NCBI GenBank assembly: GCA_963797765.1
Contig: CAWCQU010000007.1
Location: 186,001-250,000 of the forward strand
DNA length: 64,000 bases
Reading direction: 5' to 3'
DNA from: JBGPTK01 sp963797765
GTDB taxonomy: Bacteria > Acidobacteriota > Terriglobia > Acidiferrales > UBA7541
Position 1 is the first letter of the stretch. Every line of letters starts with the position of its first letter. Under the pieces are notes generated by a model, which had not been told where the DNA came from, ran no database searches, and was given only the letters and a program-made list of their open reading frames with translations. A program made the position numbers and the translations under genes. Of the stretch, positions 28,044 to 36,650 are shown piece after piece.

Positions 28044-28595
28044 TCACTTCACTCGTTGCGACTTCGCGCCGATGTAGAATGACTTTCCCTTGCTTGTCCA
28101 CGATCTCCACTCGAGTGCTCATTTCATCCGGATTAGGGTGTTCCAGAACACACGCTTGACCGGCGATTGCGCGTTCACGTTAATAAAAATGCTTTCCGTG
28201 GGAGTGTAACTTTGCAGCTTCAAAGTAATGGGCGCGGCCCCTTCCCACGTTTCAAGCTCGGGGGCGAAATTCCGCACGCGTTCCTCGATTCCATCGGCCG
28301 TTTCACGGAGCGTGGCCAGTTCGATCGAGGGCGGCTTCACGTTCACCTCGTGAAACATGCACAAGAGCAGCCCATTCGACGGCGCGGAACAAACCTGCTC
28401 GGTCGGATTTGTGCCCGCCAAGCCGGCCCAGCGGCCAGTCACCCACGCGAAATCGGTTATCGTCGCCTTCGCTGCGGCCGTGGGAGTTTGCACCTGAGTT
28501 CGCCCGGCGGCCTGCGCGTGCGTTGTTTTGTATTCAATCAGGACCGAGGCCAAGACCATTGCAAATAGGTAAACTGCGACGCGCGTGCGTTTCAT
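28044..28595 (-). pseudogene. DUF6265 gene with two compensating indels at the 3' end
   Basis: The reading frame that stops at 28119 can be continued. One base out of frame, after the stop, the DNA reads STRVEIVDKQGK, a sensible continuation. The sequence then returns to the original frame as SFYIGAKSQRVK and a stop at 28044. A one-base loss near 28121 and a one-base gain near 28080 would restore a protein of about 183 residues. Either the gene is decaying or the assembly has two indels here. Confidence 0.5.
28119..28595 (-). CDS. DUF6265 family exported protein (as read, C-terminally truncated)
   Basis: 158 residues as read. The ATG at 28595 follows GGGAGG and gives a signal peptide (VAVYLFAMVLASVLIE). 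The mature part matches the DUF6265 pattern: ITDFAWVTGRWAG near the start, LLLCMFHEVNVKPPSIE in the middle and RVRNFAPELETWE. The family's function is unknown. It lies 64 bases downstream of the DUF1761 gene, probably in the same transcript. The C-terminus appears frameshifted (see the 28044-28595 entry). Confidence 0.75.
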   Translation of the reverse strand: MKRTRVAVYLFAMVLASVLIEYKTTHAQAAGRTQVQTPTAAAKATITDFAWVTGRWAGLAGTNPTEQVCSAPSNGLLLCMFHEVNVKPPSIELATLRETADGIEERVRNFAPELETWEGAAPITLKLQSYTPTESIFINVNAQSPVKRVFWNTLIRMK

Positions 28596-28659
28596 TTGTG
28601 GCCTCCCGGCCGATTTTTTTGTGATCAGCAACCAAAAACCGCGAAGCGACGATGCCCCG

Positions 28660-29073
28660 CTACTTTTTCCAGCCGCCCAGCAGAGCGCCCATGATCAACA
28701 TGCCTGCAAAAGGATAACCGGTGTTGATCAGAAAACTTTGAATCGAACGCGCCTCGAATACGTATTCGGTGGCAAACGTGGACGCCACCACGCAAAGCCA
28801 CAGCAGCGCCGCGATCATCAGACCGCGCGCCACGGTTTGCGCGCCCGTGGACAGAATCAGCCACCCGATCAGGTAAGCCAGGGCGAAATTCGCGATCAGC
28901 GTCACCACGTGCGGCAGCCAAGCGGGAATTCCCGAGGCCATCAGCTGTTCGTTCGTTTTTCCGATTCCCTCCAGCCACGGCTTCTTCAAAAGCGTGAACC
29001 ACGCTGCCCCCAAGAACCAATGCAGCAGCGCCGCCACGATTACCGCCAACAATTTGGGACTCGACGTTTCCAT
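28660..29073 (-). CDS. DUF1761 family membrane protein
   Basis: A 137-residue protein with four predicted helices, matching DUF1761: the opening AVIVAALLHWFLGAAWFTLL, the Lys/Trp turn KKPWLEGIGKT, and the closing GYPFAGMLIMGALLGGWKK. ATG follows GGAG. It lies 31 bases after the TetR gene and is probably co-transcribed and controlled by it. Molecular role unknown. Confidence 0.85.
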   Translation of the reverse strand: METSSPKLLAVIVAALLHWFLGAAWFTLLKKPWLEGIGKTNEQLMASGIPAWLPHVVTLIANFALAYLIGWLILSTGAQTVARGLMIAALLWLCVVASTFATEYVFEARSIQSFLINTGYPFAGMLIMGALLGGWKK

Positions 29074-29104
29074 TTCTCCCTGCCTCCGTTTGAGTTTTTA
29101 AAAT

Positions 29105-29728
29105 CTACGATTCCCGTTCTGGCGGGCGTTGTGCCGCGCCTTCCGCCATCAACCGCTGAAAATAATCGCGCAGTTGCTCCACTGCCTGATCGAACGGCTC
29201 CACACTCCTGTAGGAGCGCGATTGCATCACGCCGCCTTCCATCACCGTCAGCACGAAGCGTGAAAGCCTCACCATGTCGATATCTTTCGGCAGCCGGTCA
29301 TGAGCCGCCTCCAGACACTCGCGCACTTTGGCCGACCACGCTCCAAAATTCTCCGCGATCAGCGCGTGCGCCGCGCCCATCTCCGGCGCCAATTCCATCG
29401 CCAGCCGGCCAATTGGGCAGCCATACGTACAGCCCGTCATCACTACGGCTTCGCGATACCGGCCCAGCAATCCAAAAATTCTTTCGATCGGGTCGCTCAC
29501 TTTCTCCCAGATCGGCGCCAGCAACACGGGATAAAGCAATTCCTTGTAGCGCTCCAGCATGGCCAGCAGCAGTTTCTCCTTGCTCTTGAAAAAGTAATAA
29601 AAGCTCCCGCTGTTAACGCCGGCCCGCTCCATCAAGTCCGCCAAGGTCGTATCCGCGTAGCCCCGCTCCCAGAACAGAAAGATGGCGGCTTGAAGGATGC
29701 GCTCTTTGGTATCGGTCTTCTCTTTCAT
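29105..29728 (-). CDS. TetR/AcrR family transcriptional regulator
   Basis: A 207-residue repressor. The HTH is at about 5-50 (TKERILQAAIFLFWERGYAD, then LADLMERAGVNSGSFYYFFK). The C-terminal ligand domain has a Cys-containing segment, TGCTYGCPIGRLA, of the TetR_C type seen in YcdC/NemR-like members. I use the ATG at 29728; a TTG five codons upstream is possible. A 20-bp perfect inverted repeat sits exactly on this start, which fits autoregulation. The regulated cargo is likely the DUF1761 and DUF6265 genes downstream. Confidence 0.9.
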   Translation of the reverse strand: MKEKTDTKERILQAAIFLFWERGYADTTLADLMERAGVNSGSFYYFFKSKEKLLLAMLERYKELLYPVLLAPIWEKVSDPIERIFGLLGRYREAVVMTGCTYGCPIGRLAMELAPEMGAAHALIAENFGAWSAKVRECLEAAHDRLPKDIDMVRLSRFVLTVMEGGVMQSRSYRSVEPFDQAVEQLRDYFQRLMAEGAAQRPPERES

Positions 29729-29747
29729 TAGTTGAATGCTCAACTAA
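29728..29747. promoter_or_regulatory. Palindromic operator at the TetR gene start
   Basis: TTAGTTGA and TCAACTAA are perfect 8-bp arms around ATGC. The site overlaps the first base of the TetR start codon, where bound repressor would block initiation. Confidence 0.6.
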
Positions 29748-29836
29748 ACTAATTCCTAGCCTTCATCCTGTCAAGCTAATTTTCGGTCTCTTTTGATTCC
29801 TCTCGGCACGCCCGGTCCGGGCGATGAACCTACACG

Positions 29837-30586
29837 TTATTCATGGAGGGCGACGTTTAGCAGCGAACCGTGGATCTCGATTCCGTCCTTGTATTTAATG
29901 AAGCCCAGTTTCTTGAATTGCCTCATCAGCGAATTGAGCTGTGCAGGCGTGGCGCCGATCATTTCTGCTAGAGCGTCCTGAGGCACTTTCGGGATCACCC
30001 ACGGCGCCGAACCTTCCATCCCGTAACGCGCGAGCAGGAGCAAGGCGCGTGCCAGGCGCTTTTCCATTGGGCTGAAAAGCTGGCCGATTAAATCCTGCTC
30101 CACGCGAATATTTCGAACCATCATGTGCGCAAAGAATTGAGCGGCTAACACGTGCTTCGTCCGCAGCATTCGAACCATGTCGTCTTTTTCGATCATAACT
30201 ATCGTGCTCGGTGTGATCGCGGAAGCTGTGGCCGTCCGATGGGATTGTCCCGATAGGCAGGCTTCGCCGAAGAAGTCGCCGGCGCCGAGAATAGCAACCA
30301 CAAGTTCCTTGCCGGTCTTACTGCCAACGGAGATTTTTACGTCGCCGTTCTGCACATACATCACACTGCCGGAAGCTTCGCCGCGGCTAAAAATCGTTTC
30401 CTTGCGCCCAAATCTCACAGTCTTGGCGATCACTCCCGTGGACTCGAGAAGAGCCTGAGTGTCCAGCGCAAATTTGGTAATCGAAGAATTTGGAACGGGA
30501 GGGTTCGTAAGGCTTTTCGCAGGCGCCCCCGTGCGCTGAAGCCAAGCCATCTGTTCCAGAACGGGACTCTTCAAAGAAGTTGCCAT
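29837..30586 (-). CDS. Crp/Fnr family transcriptional regulator
   Basis: A 249-residue regulator. A 35-residue leader precedes the cyclic-nucleotide-binding fold (about 45-155: ETIFSRGEASGSVMYVQNGD, then VVAILGAGDFFGEACLSGQ with the GE-Cys phosphate-cassette-like segment). A dimerisation helix is followed by a C-terminal HTH (VPQDALAEMIGATPAQLNSL). The cassette lacks the canonical RxS pattern, so the ligand need not be cAMP. The ATG at 30586 sits behind a G-rich stretch. A 267-bp untranslated region precedes it. Confidence 0.88.
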   Translation of the reverse strand: MATSLKSPVLEQMAWLQRTGAPAKSLTNPPVPNSSITKFALDTQALLESTGVIAKTVRFGRKETIFSRGEASGSVMYVQNGDVKISVGSKTGKELVVAILGAGDFFGEACLSGQSHRTATASAITPSTIVMIEKDDMVRMLRTKHVLAAQFFAHMMVRNIRVEQDLIGQLFSPMEKRLARALLLLARYGMEGSAPWVIPKVPQDALAEMIGATPAQLNSLMRQFKKLGFIKYKDGIEIHGSLLNVALHE

Positions 30587-30853
30587 GCTCACACACCCCC
30601 CAGACATAGTCGTAGTACTTGTCTATACCGAAATGGAACTGGAAGGCGGCAAACCGATCCGCTGCTCGGTATTACAAGCAGGGAAATTCCCATTCTTCGC
30701 CCTGAATTGGGGGATACAGACCCGGCTAACCCGGTAAATCCGCTGGCGGAGTGGCTTCGCTGCGGCGGTAGCGAAACCACCCGCAAGGGGGATTGCCAGC
30801 GGTAATTCCCTGCCGCTCGTCCCGGAGCGCCGTGACGTGCTGCAGAGAAGTCC

Positions 30854-32206
30854 TTAGGGGCGGCCACCGGCTCCAGGTGCCGGTGGAACGCCGGAATTAT
30901 TGCCTCTTGGCGCAGCGCTGTCCGCCATGGGAATCGAACGCAACACATCGTTCGCGAAGAAGTATTTCCCATCAGCCGGAACCATCATGATCTGCACCTT
31001 GTCCGAAAGACGCTCCGCGATGATCTTTTGGATCAGCAACGGATTGTCCTTCAGCGCGATTCCCTCCAGACGCATTTTTTCCGCTTCGGCGGACGAAGTG
31101 ACGCGAATGCGATTTGCCTCCGCGTCGGCGAAAAGATTGCGGCGTTCCAGTTCCGCTTTGCTATCGATCACTTTCGCGCGCGCGTCAGCCTCGGCATTTT
31201 CCACCGTCGCCTCTTTGCGCGCTTGCGCCTCCAGCTTCGATTGCTCGATCTGCTTTTGCTTCAGCGGCAGCGTGTATTGCATTGCGTCCGATTCGGCCTT
31301 GGCCTGGATCACTCGCGACTGTGCGTCAGCTTCGGCGCGCTTCACCTGGCGGACCTTCAGGGCGTCGGCCTGGAATTCGGCAACCTTCACGCGTTTCTGC
31401 TCGATATTGGCTTCGACGCTGGTGCGGTCGTCCTCCTGCTCCTTCAGCAGTAAATCCTGCAATCCTTGCGCGTATTCCCCGGGAAGCTGAATTTGCAGCA
31501 GCAGAACTTCCTTGATGATGATTCCATCCGCGGCCAGGCGCTTGGTGATGATGTCGGCTGCGTGCGCGCGGAATTCTTCGCGTTTCGTCGCAAACACTTC
31601 GCGCACCACGTAATTGGGCGCTACCTCGCGGAACGCGCTGCCAACCACCGGCGCGATGATTTCGTCCTCAACCGGTTGCGGCAAATTCGATTGCACGTAA
31701 TCGAGGCGCTTCGGATCGATGCGGTAACGCACGCTGACGGCAAGGCCAAGCGAAAGCCCTTCGCGAGCCTCGATTTCGAGCGGTTCGCCTTTTTGTTTCG
31801 TACCGCCGCCGGATGAGGTGGAAAACACATGATCGCGCACATCGAAAAGAGAGACGCGTTCCACCAGTGGCGTGACGAGATGAACGCCGGGATACAAAGT
31901 GCCCGGCCGCACACCCGAAATCTGACTGATCCGTACTCCCGCTGTTCCGTCAGGCACGACGATGATGCTGAGGCTGAGAAGAATTGGCAGCACCGCCGTC
32001 GCAAATAATTTTCCCGCTCGGCTCCAGCGGATCATTCGTCGAGGGCGCGGAAGAACCGGTTGGCTTGCTTCCCCGGACTGCAGAGTATCGCCGCGTAGCA
32101 GGTGGTCCAGTTCGAACGCCAGATAAATGTCATGCAAGACAACCAAAGCGGCTGTGATCCACAACCCGATCCCCGCCGCGAACAACAGGTACTTCAGAAA
32201 CAGCAT
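30854..32206 (-). CDS. SPFH/prohibitin-type membrane scaffold protein
   Basis: A 450-residue band-7 protein with two membrane helices at 5-25 and 67-87. An SPFH domain spans about 88-300 (GVRPGTLYPGVHLVTPLVER, YRIDPKRLDYVQ, VREVFATKREEFRAHAADI). A long charged coiled coil follows (about 300-400, Ala/Glu/Lys-rich), then a Pro/Gly tail. Such proteins form ring assemblies that organise membrane microdomains and control membrane proteases. It is preceded by the 68-residue membrane protein, 69 bases upstream. Confidence 0.9.
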   Translation of the reverse strand: MLFLKYLLFAAGIGLWITAALVVLHDIYLAFELDHLLRGDTLQSGEASQPVLPRPRRMIRWSRAGKLFATAVLPILLSLSIIVVPDGTAGVRISQISGVRPGTLYPGVHLVTPLVERVSLFDVRDHVFSTSSGGGTKQKGEPLEIEAREGLSLGLAVSVRYRIDPKRLDYVQSNLPQPVEDEIIAPVVGSAFREVAPNYVVREVFATKREEFRAHAADIITKRLAADGIIIKEVLLLQIQLPGEYAQGLQDLLLKEQEDDRTSVEANIEQKRVKVAEFQADALKVRQVKRAEADAQSRVIQAKAESDAMQYTLPLKQKQIEQSKLEAQARKEATVENAEADARAKVIDSKAELERRNLFADAEANRIRVTSSAEAEKMRLEGIALKDNPLLIQKIIAERLSDKVQIMMVPADGKYFFANDVLRSIPMADSAAPRGNNSGVPPAPGAGGRP

Positions 32207-32275
32207 TGTCTTTCTCCTTCCGGTTCGCGCTTTTGGCTTCGCGCGCGATCCCGCAACCCAGCCTTGCCGCTACTC

Positions 32276-32482
32276 CTAAGCAGCGCGCCGTCCGTCTGTG
32301 TGGGCGCTCGCAATCCATCCCGCGCGCACTCCATTCGTTCTCGTCGGCTTCACCGTGCTCGCATTCCTCACCGGCATAAGCAGCAAAATTCCCCGCAGGC
32401 TCAGCCAACCAAGCAGCAGCGAAACTGCAAACGATCCCGCCACCGCGCCCGCCATTCCCGCCAGATTCACAAGGTCTTGCAT
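32276..32482 (-). CDS. Small single-helix membrane protein
   Basis: 68 residues from the ATG at 32482, which has GGAGG seven bases upstream; a longer frame to 32542 lacks this. One or two hydrophobic helices (AGMAGAVAGSFAVSLLLGWL, about 8-45) precede a basic tail. It lies just upstream of the SPFH gene on the same strand and may be a partner. No family recognised. Confidence 0.55.
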   Translation of the reverse strand: MQDLVNLAGMAGAVAGSFAVSLLLGWLSLRGILLLMPVRNASTVKPTRTNGVRAGWIASAHTDGRRAA

Positions 32483-32669
32483 AGCCGCCTCCGCGTTACC
32501 ACCACACACGGCAACAAAGTGGCACGCCGCAAGCCATCTCATTTGCCACTGTTAACAAAGGAGATAAGCGACAAACCGGCCCCTTTCAGCGTAGCGCCTG
32601 GGACACAGCGTGGAAGTTGAGACTCACAGCCTCTGGGTTCGCTATAATGAAACACCGAGGGGAAAAATC

Positions 32670-33800
32670 GTGGAGCCTGCGCCTGGCACCCGCATCGTTC
32701 GAATCTTCGGCATTCCGATCTACCTGCATTCCAGTTGGTTCATCATTTTCGCGTTGATCACCTATTCCCTCGGCACGCAATTCACTGCACAGCACCCCAC
32801 ATGGTCACCGTCACAGCATTGGGCCTTGGGAATCATCACCAGTCTGTTTTTTTTCGCTTCGGTCCTGATCCACGAGTTGGGTCACAGCCTGATCGCCAGG
32901 CACTACAAAATTCCCGTGGATTCGATCACGTTATTCATCTTCGGCGGCATGGCGAAAATTCCACGCGATCCGGAACGGCCCATCCAGGAATTTAATATTG
33001 CTATCGCTGGGCCAATCACCAGCTTTCTGCTCGCGGGCGCATTTTATCTAGTCTATCTCTCGACTCCGAAGGGCGGGATGTTATCGGCAGCTTCGAGCCT
33101 GCTAGCGGAGATCAATACTTACCTGGGCCTGTTTAATCTGGTCCCCGGCTCGCCGCTTGATGGAGGCCGAATTCTTCGCTCCATCGCCTGGGGCATCACA
33201 CACAATTTCAGCAAGGCCACTCGGATCGCAGCGCTCAGCGGCCAAACCTTCGCTTACCTCTTAATGATCCTCGGCATCTGGCAGGGGATGAGTGAGAAAA
33301 ACTGGGTGGGCGGCTTGTGGCTGGTCTTCATCGGTTGGTTTCTGAAAAGCGCGGCCCAGGAAAGTTATGCACAAGTGGCGATTCGCGATACGTTGCGCGG
33401 CGTGCGCGCCTCGGACATCATGACGCCGGACGTTCCCTCCGTGCCGCGCGACATTTCGCTGGAAGATTACGTTCACGAAGTATTGCGCACCGGACGCCGC
33501 TGCCACCTGGTTACCGGAGCGGGCCAGCCGGTCGGGCTGATTACCCTGCGCTCGCTCAGCCATTTCCCGCGCGACGAGTGGAGCAACACTTCCGTCCAGG
33601 CGGCCATGTTGCCTCGCGACCGTGTCCACTGGGCTTCGCCGGAAGAACCGGTGCTCGGAATCCTCGATCGGATGCAAAATGAGGATATCAATCAAATGCC
33701 GGTGGTCTCCGAAGGAAACATTGTCGGGCTGATTGGCCGCGACGCAATCCTCCGCGCGATCCAAACACGACTGCAAATGCATCACCTCGCCGAACAATAA
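32670..33800 (+). CDS. Site-2 protease (M50B) with tandem CBS domains
   Basis: A 376-residue intramembrane metalloprotease. I use the GTG at 32670: it has GAGGGG upstream, and a TATAAT (32643-32648) lies just before it, inside the longer frame that would begin at 32610. The zinc motif HELGH is at about 68-72, the second motif FNLVPGSPLDGGRILR lies near 170, and several membrane helices surround them. Two CBS domains fill the C-terminus (RASDIMTPDVPSVPRD from about 248). These enzymes cut anti-sigma factors or other membrane proteins, and CBS domains usually sense adenine nucleotides. The permease gene begins nine bases after the stop. Confidence 0.92.
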   Translation: MEPAPGTRIVRIFGIPIYLHSSWFIIFALITYSLGTQFTAQHPTWSPSQHWALGIITSLFFFASVLIHELGHSLIARHYKIPVDSITLFIFGGMAKIPRDPERPIQEFNIAIAGPITSFLLAGAFYLVYLSTPKGGMLSAASSLLAEINTYLGLFNLVPGSPLDGGRILRSIAWGITHNFSKATRIAALSGQTFAYLLMILGIWQGMSEKNWVGGLWLVFIGWFLKSAAQESYAQVAIRDTLRGVRASDIMTPDVPSVPRDISLEDYVHEVLRTGRRCHLVTGAGQPVGLITLRSLSHFPRDEWSNTSVQAAMLPRDRVHWASPEEPVLGILDRMQNEDINQMPVVSEGNIVGLIGRDAILRAIQTRLQMHHLAEQ

Positions 33801-33809
33801 AACCGACGA

Positions 33810-35027
33810 ATGGACATTCACAGCGTCATTTCGGTCTCCTGGCGCGCGCTGGCTCGCAACAAATTGCGCTCCTTGCTTTCGATGCTGGGCATCACCATCG
33901 GTATTTGCGCGGTGATTTGCACCATCGCCATCGGGCAAGGTGGTTCCCAGCAGATTCAGGAGCAATTGCTTAGCCTGGGCGACAACCTGGTGTGGATCGA
34001 AGCCGGCGGGCGCAACGTGAACGGGGTACGCACCGGCAACAGTGCAACCAAGTCTCTAACTCTGGAAGATGCGTCCGCGATCGAAGGCTCCATTCCTCTC
34101 CTCAAAATGGTATCACCAAACGTTGATTCTCACGTTCAAGTGATCTATGGAAATCACAATTGGTATACCTCCTATCGCGGCGTTTCTCCCGAATACATGT
34201 CGATCCGCCGCTGGACGATTTCTTCGGGTGTTCCCTTCACCACGCAGGACGTGCAAACGCTCGCCAATGTCTGTCTGCTTGGGCAAACCACCGTCGGCGA
34301 GCTTTTTGGCGATGAAGATCCGCTGGGCAAGACAATCCGCATTAATAGCCTTCCGATGAGGGTGATCGGCATCCTCGGCGCGAAAGGGCTTTCCGCGTCG
34401 GGTAACGATCAGGACGACACCATCTTCATGCCTTACACCACCGCGCAGCACAAAATAAAGGGAATCGCCTGGCTGGATGATATCTGGTGCTCCGCCATTT
34501 CTCCCGATGCGGTTTTACCAGCGCAGGACCGGATCGCTCTGCTCCTCAGGCAGCGGCATCATCTGCGCCCGGGAGAACCGGATGATTTCAATATCCGCCA
34601 CCCGGCGGACATCCTACAAGCTCAGCAGCAAGCCAATGCCACTTTTTCGCTGATGCTGGCCAGCATCGCTTCCGTCTCTCTGCTGGTCGGCGGCATTGGA
34701 ATTATGAACATCATGCTGGTCTCCATCACCGAACGGACGCGGGAAATTGGCGTCCGCATGGCGGTGGGCGCAACTGAAAAGGACGTTCGCCTCCAATTCC
34801 TAAGCGAAGCTCTTGCGCTGAGCCTGCTGGGCGGCGCATTTGGCGTGCTCGCTGGGGTTCTCGCTTCCTTCGGTTTTTCGATGATTCTGGAGTGGCCGAT
34901 GACAATCTCCGCGATCGCGCTGGCGGCGGCCGTTCTCTTCTCGATTGCGATCGGCGTCTTCTTCGGCTTTTATCCCGCTTATAAAGCATCCCGCCTCGAT
35001 CCCATCGATGCGCTGCGCTACGAATAA
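33810..35027 (+). CDS. MacB/FtsX-type ABC transporter permease
   Basis: A 405-residue permease with the MacB layout: an N-terminal helix (LSMLGITIGICAVICTIAIG), a large periplasmic MacB_PCD domain (about 45-280) and three C-terminal helices in the FtsX domain. The coupling motif ITERTREIGVRMAVGA is present and the end reads YPAYKASRLDPIDALRYE. No ATPase or membrane-fusion partner is encoded nearby, so it must borrow one, or act as a mechanotransmitter with a distant ATPase. It follows the site-2 protease by nine bases. Confidence 0.9.
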   Translation: MDIHSVISVSWRALARNKLRSLLSMLGITIGICAVICTIAIGQGGSQQIQEQLLSLGDNLVWIEAGGRNVNGVRTGNSATKSLTLEDASAIEGSIPLLKMVSPNVDSHVQVIYGNHNWYTSYRGVSPEYMSIRRWTISSGVPFTTQDVQTLANVCLLGQTTVGELFGDEDPLGKTIRINSLPMRVIGILGAKGLSASGNDQDDTIFMPYTTAQHKIKGIAWLDDIWCSAISPDAVLPAQDRIALLLRQRHHLRPGEPDDFNIRHPADILQAQQQANATFSLMLASIASVSLLVGGIGIMNIMLVSITERTREIGVRMAVGATEKDVRLQFLSEALALSLLGGAFGVLAGVLASFGFSMILEWPMTISAIALAAAVLFSIAIGVFFGFYPAYKASRLDPIDALRYE

Positions 35028-35121
35028 AGCCAATTCCACCGTGTTCTTTTCTTCCTTTTCAAAGTTGCGGGCCAATCATAACTCCCTGGCGTTAGTTCCT
35101 TTTCTCTTTTTCCGATTCGCC

Positions 35122-35151
35122 TTGACACTTGCAAACGTGAGGCGCTACGCT
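35122..35151 (+). promoter_or_regulatory. Putative promoter of the nucleoside hydrolase gene
   Basis: A perfect -35 hexamer TTGACA (35122-35127) is followed after 18 bases by a poor -10, TACGCT (35146-35151). It lies 109 bases before the ATG. Confidence 0.35.
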
Positions 35152-35260
35152 GCTTGTTGTTTTGGGGTAAAAGGAACTTTACTAGCCTTTCAATGATTTT
35201 TGGTTCTTCGGTGGCTCCTGATTTCTGCTATCTCACCAATCTTCCCCTTCGGACGTCAAA

Positions 35261-36310
35261 ATGAAAAATCATTTCCTGCTCCGTAGTCTGCTGCGGCTGG
35301 CGTTGGTTTTATTGCTATCGGTTCCCGCCACTGCCGCAGCCCGCAAAGTGATCATCGATACCGATCCCGGCACCGATGACGCGATGGCGATCATGCTGGC
35401 GTTGAATTCTCCTGAACTCGACGTGAAGGCCATCACCGTTGTGCCTGGAAACGTAACGGCTCAACAAGGCCTGGAGAACGCTCTCAAGCTGGTTTCCCTC
35501 GCCGGACGCTGCGACATTCCCGTCGCTGCCGGCGCGCAGCATCCCATTTTTCAAAAATTAATCACCGCCGAGCTGTGGCATGGCGCGAATGGCTTTGGAA
35601 ATGTTGAGTTGCCGCCAAGCAAATGCAAGGTCGATCCGCGCTTCGGTCCTGACCTGATCATCGAATTGGTCCACAAATATCCGCATGAAATCACTTTGCT
35701 GCCAGTCGGGCCGGAAACGAATATCGCTCTCGCGATTCTCAAGGACCCTTCAATCGTCCCTTTGGTGAAGGAAGTGATCGTGATGGGTGGCTCGATCAGC
35801 GGCGGCAATGTAAACGCTTCCGCCGAAGCAAATATTTACGGCGATCCGGAAGCCGCGCAGATCGTGTTCCAGGCCGGCTGGCCGCTGACCATGGTGGGCC
35901 TCGATGTCGGCGACAAAACAATTTTCGCGCCCAAGGAATTGGAGCAACTTGAGCGCACCCACGGACCCTTAAACGATTTCGCCGCCAGGATCATGCAATT
36001 TCTGATCAGCACGTCGCAGAAGTATGGATATCCAGGCGCCGCAATGTATGACCCGCTTGCGATCGGCGTGGCCATTGATTCTTCCATCGTCCAAACGCAA
36101 TCGCTGCACGTGGACGTGGAAACGCGCGGAGACTACACGCGCGGCGAAACGGTTGCCAATCGCGGCGGCTACGTGGAGCGCAACGTTTTGCATGGCGATC
36201 ATTACTGGATCGAGGGAGTGGACAAGGTCGCGCCCAATGTGCAGGTGTGCGTAGGCGTGGACGCGAACCGTTTTCTGCAACTGATTATTTCAAGGCTCGC
36301 GGGCAAGTAG
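35261..36310 (+). CDS. Exported inosine/uridine-preferring nucleoside hydrolase
   Basis: A 349-residue nucleoside hydrolase that splits ribonucleosides into base and ribose. It carries the calcium/ribose-binding motif IIDTDPGTDDA at about residues 31-41. Further family segments are VVPGNVTAQQGLENALKLV, LPVGPETNIALAI, VIVMGGS and YDPLAIGVAID. A signal peptide (LLRLALVLLLSVPATAAA) places it in the periplasm, unlike cytosolic RihA/B/C. The adjoining PfkB kinase and sugar transporter fit uptake and phosphorylation of the released ribose. Confidence 0.92.
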   Translation: MKNHFLLRSLLRLALVLLLSVPATAAARKVIIDTDPGTDDAMAIMLALNSPELDVKAITVVPGNVTAQQGLENALKLVSLAGRCDIPVAAGAQHPIFQKLITAELWHGANGFGNVELPPSKCKVDPRFGPDLIIELVHKYPHEITLLPVGPETNIALAILKDPSIVPLVKEVIVMGGSISGGNVNASAEANIYGDPEAAQIVFQAGWPLTMVGLDVGDKTIFAPKELEQLERTHGPLNDFAARIMQFLISTSQKYGYPGAAMYDPLAIGVAIDSSIVQTQSLHVDVETRGDYTRGETVANRGGYVERNVLHGDHYWIEGVDKVAPNVQVCVGVDANRFLQLIISRLAGK

Positions 36311-36339
36311 ATTTGCAGACCGTCTTCGGGTGTGAGCCT

Positions 36340-36364
36340 GGCGCGCACGATATTGCGCCTTTTT
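36340..36364 (+). terminator. Intrinsic terminator after the nucleoside hydrolase gene
   Basis: GGCGCG pairs with TGCGCC (one G-T pair) around an 8-base loop and is followed by five T residues. It lies 30 bases beyond the stop codon. Confidence 0.6.
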
Positions 36365-36368
36365 CCGC

Positions 36369-36397
36369 TTGACTCCGCTTTCTTCTCGCACTATAAG
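36369..36397 (+). promoter_or_regulatory. Promoter upstream of the PfkB kinase gene
   Basis: TTGACT (36369-36374), a 17-base spacer and TATAAG (36392-36397) start right after the terminator. The implied leader to the ATG at 36651 is about 245 bases. I found no recognisable riboswitch or gene in it. Confidence 0.5.
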
Positions 36398-36650
36398 CAG
36401 CGCCTATCCTGGTAAGCCTGTCGTCTGTGTCAAATGTTTCCTCTATTGGCAAAACAGGGTTAACATTAGCGGTTCAAATTGAGGCTCATGTCCTTCCGCG
36501 GTCAAACTCCGAGCGCCCTGAATCCGAAAAAAGCGCCACCGCCCATTTTTTTGCGGGTCCAGCTAAGCCCTTCGCTGGCGCCTGAATCAACCCGAAAATG
36601 GATCGTGGATCAGGATCTGCAAGGACCCGCCTCCACCATAGGGGAAATTC

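Noticed and set aside
29202..29224. TGTAGGAGCGCGATTG, resembling the TGTAGGGGC repeats elsewhere
   Set aside because: It lies inside the TetR coding sequence, where it reads as normal protein; likely chance.
32610..32669. Upstream extension of the site-2 protease to a GTG at 32610
   Set aside because: A TATAAT and a GAGGGG ribosome-binding site within the extension point to the later GTG at 32670.
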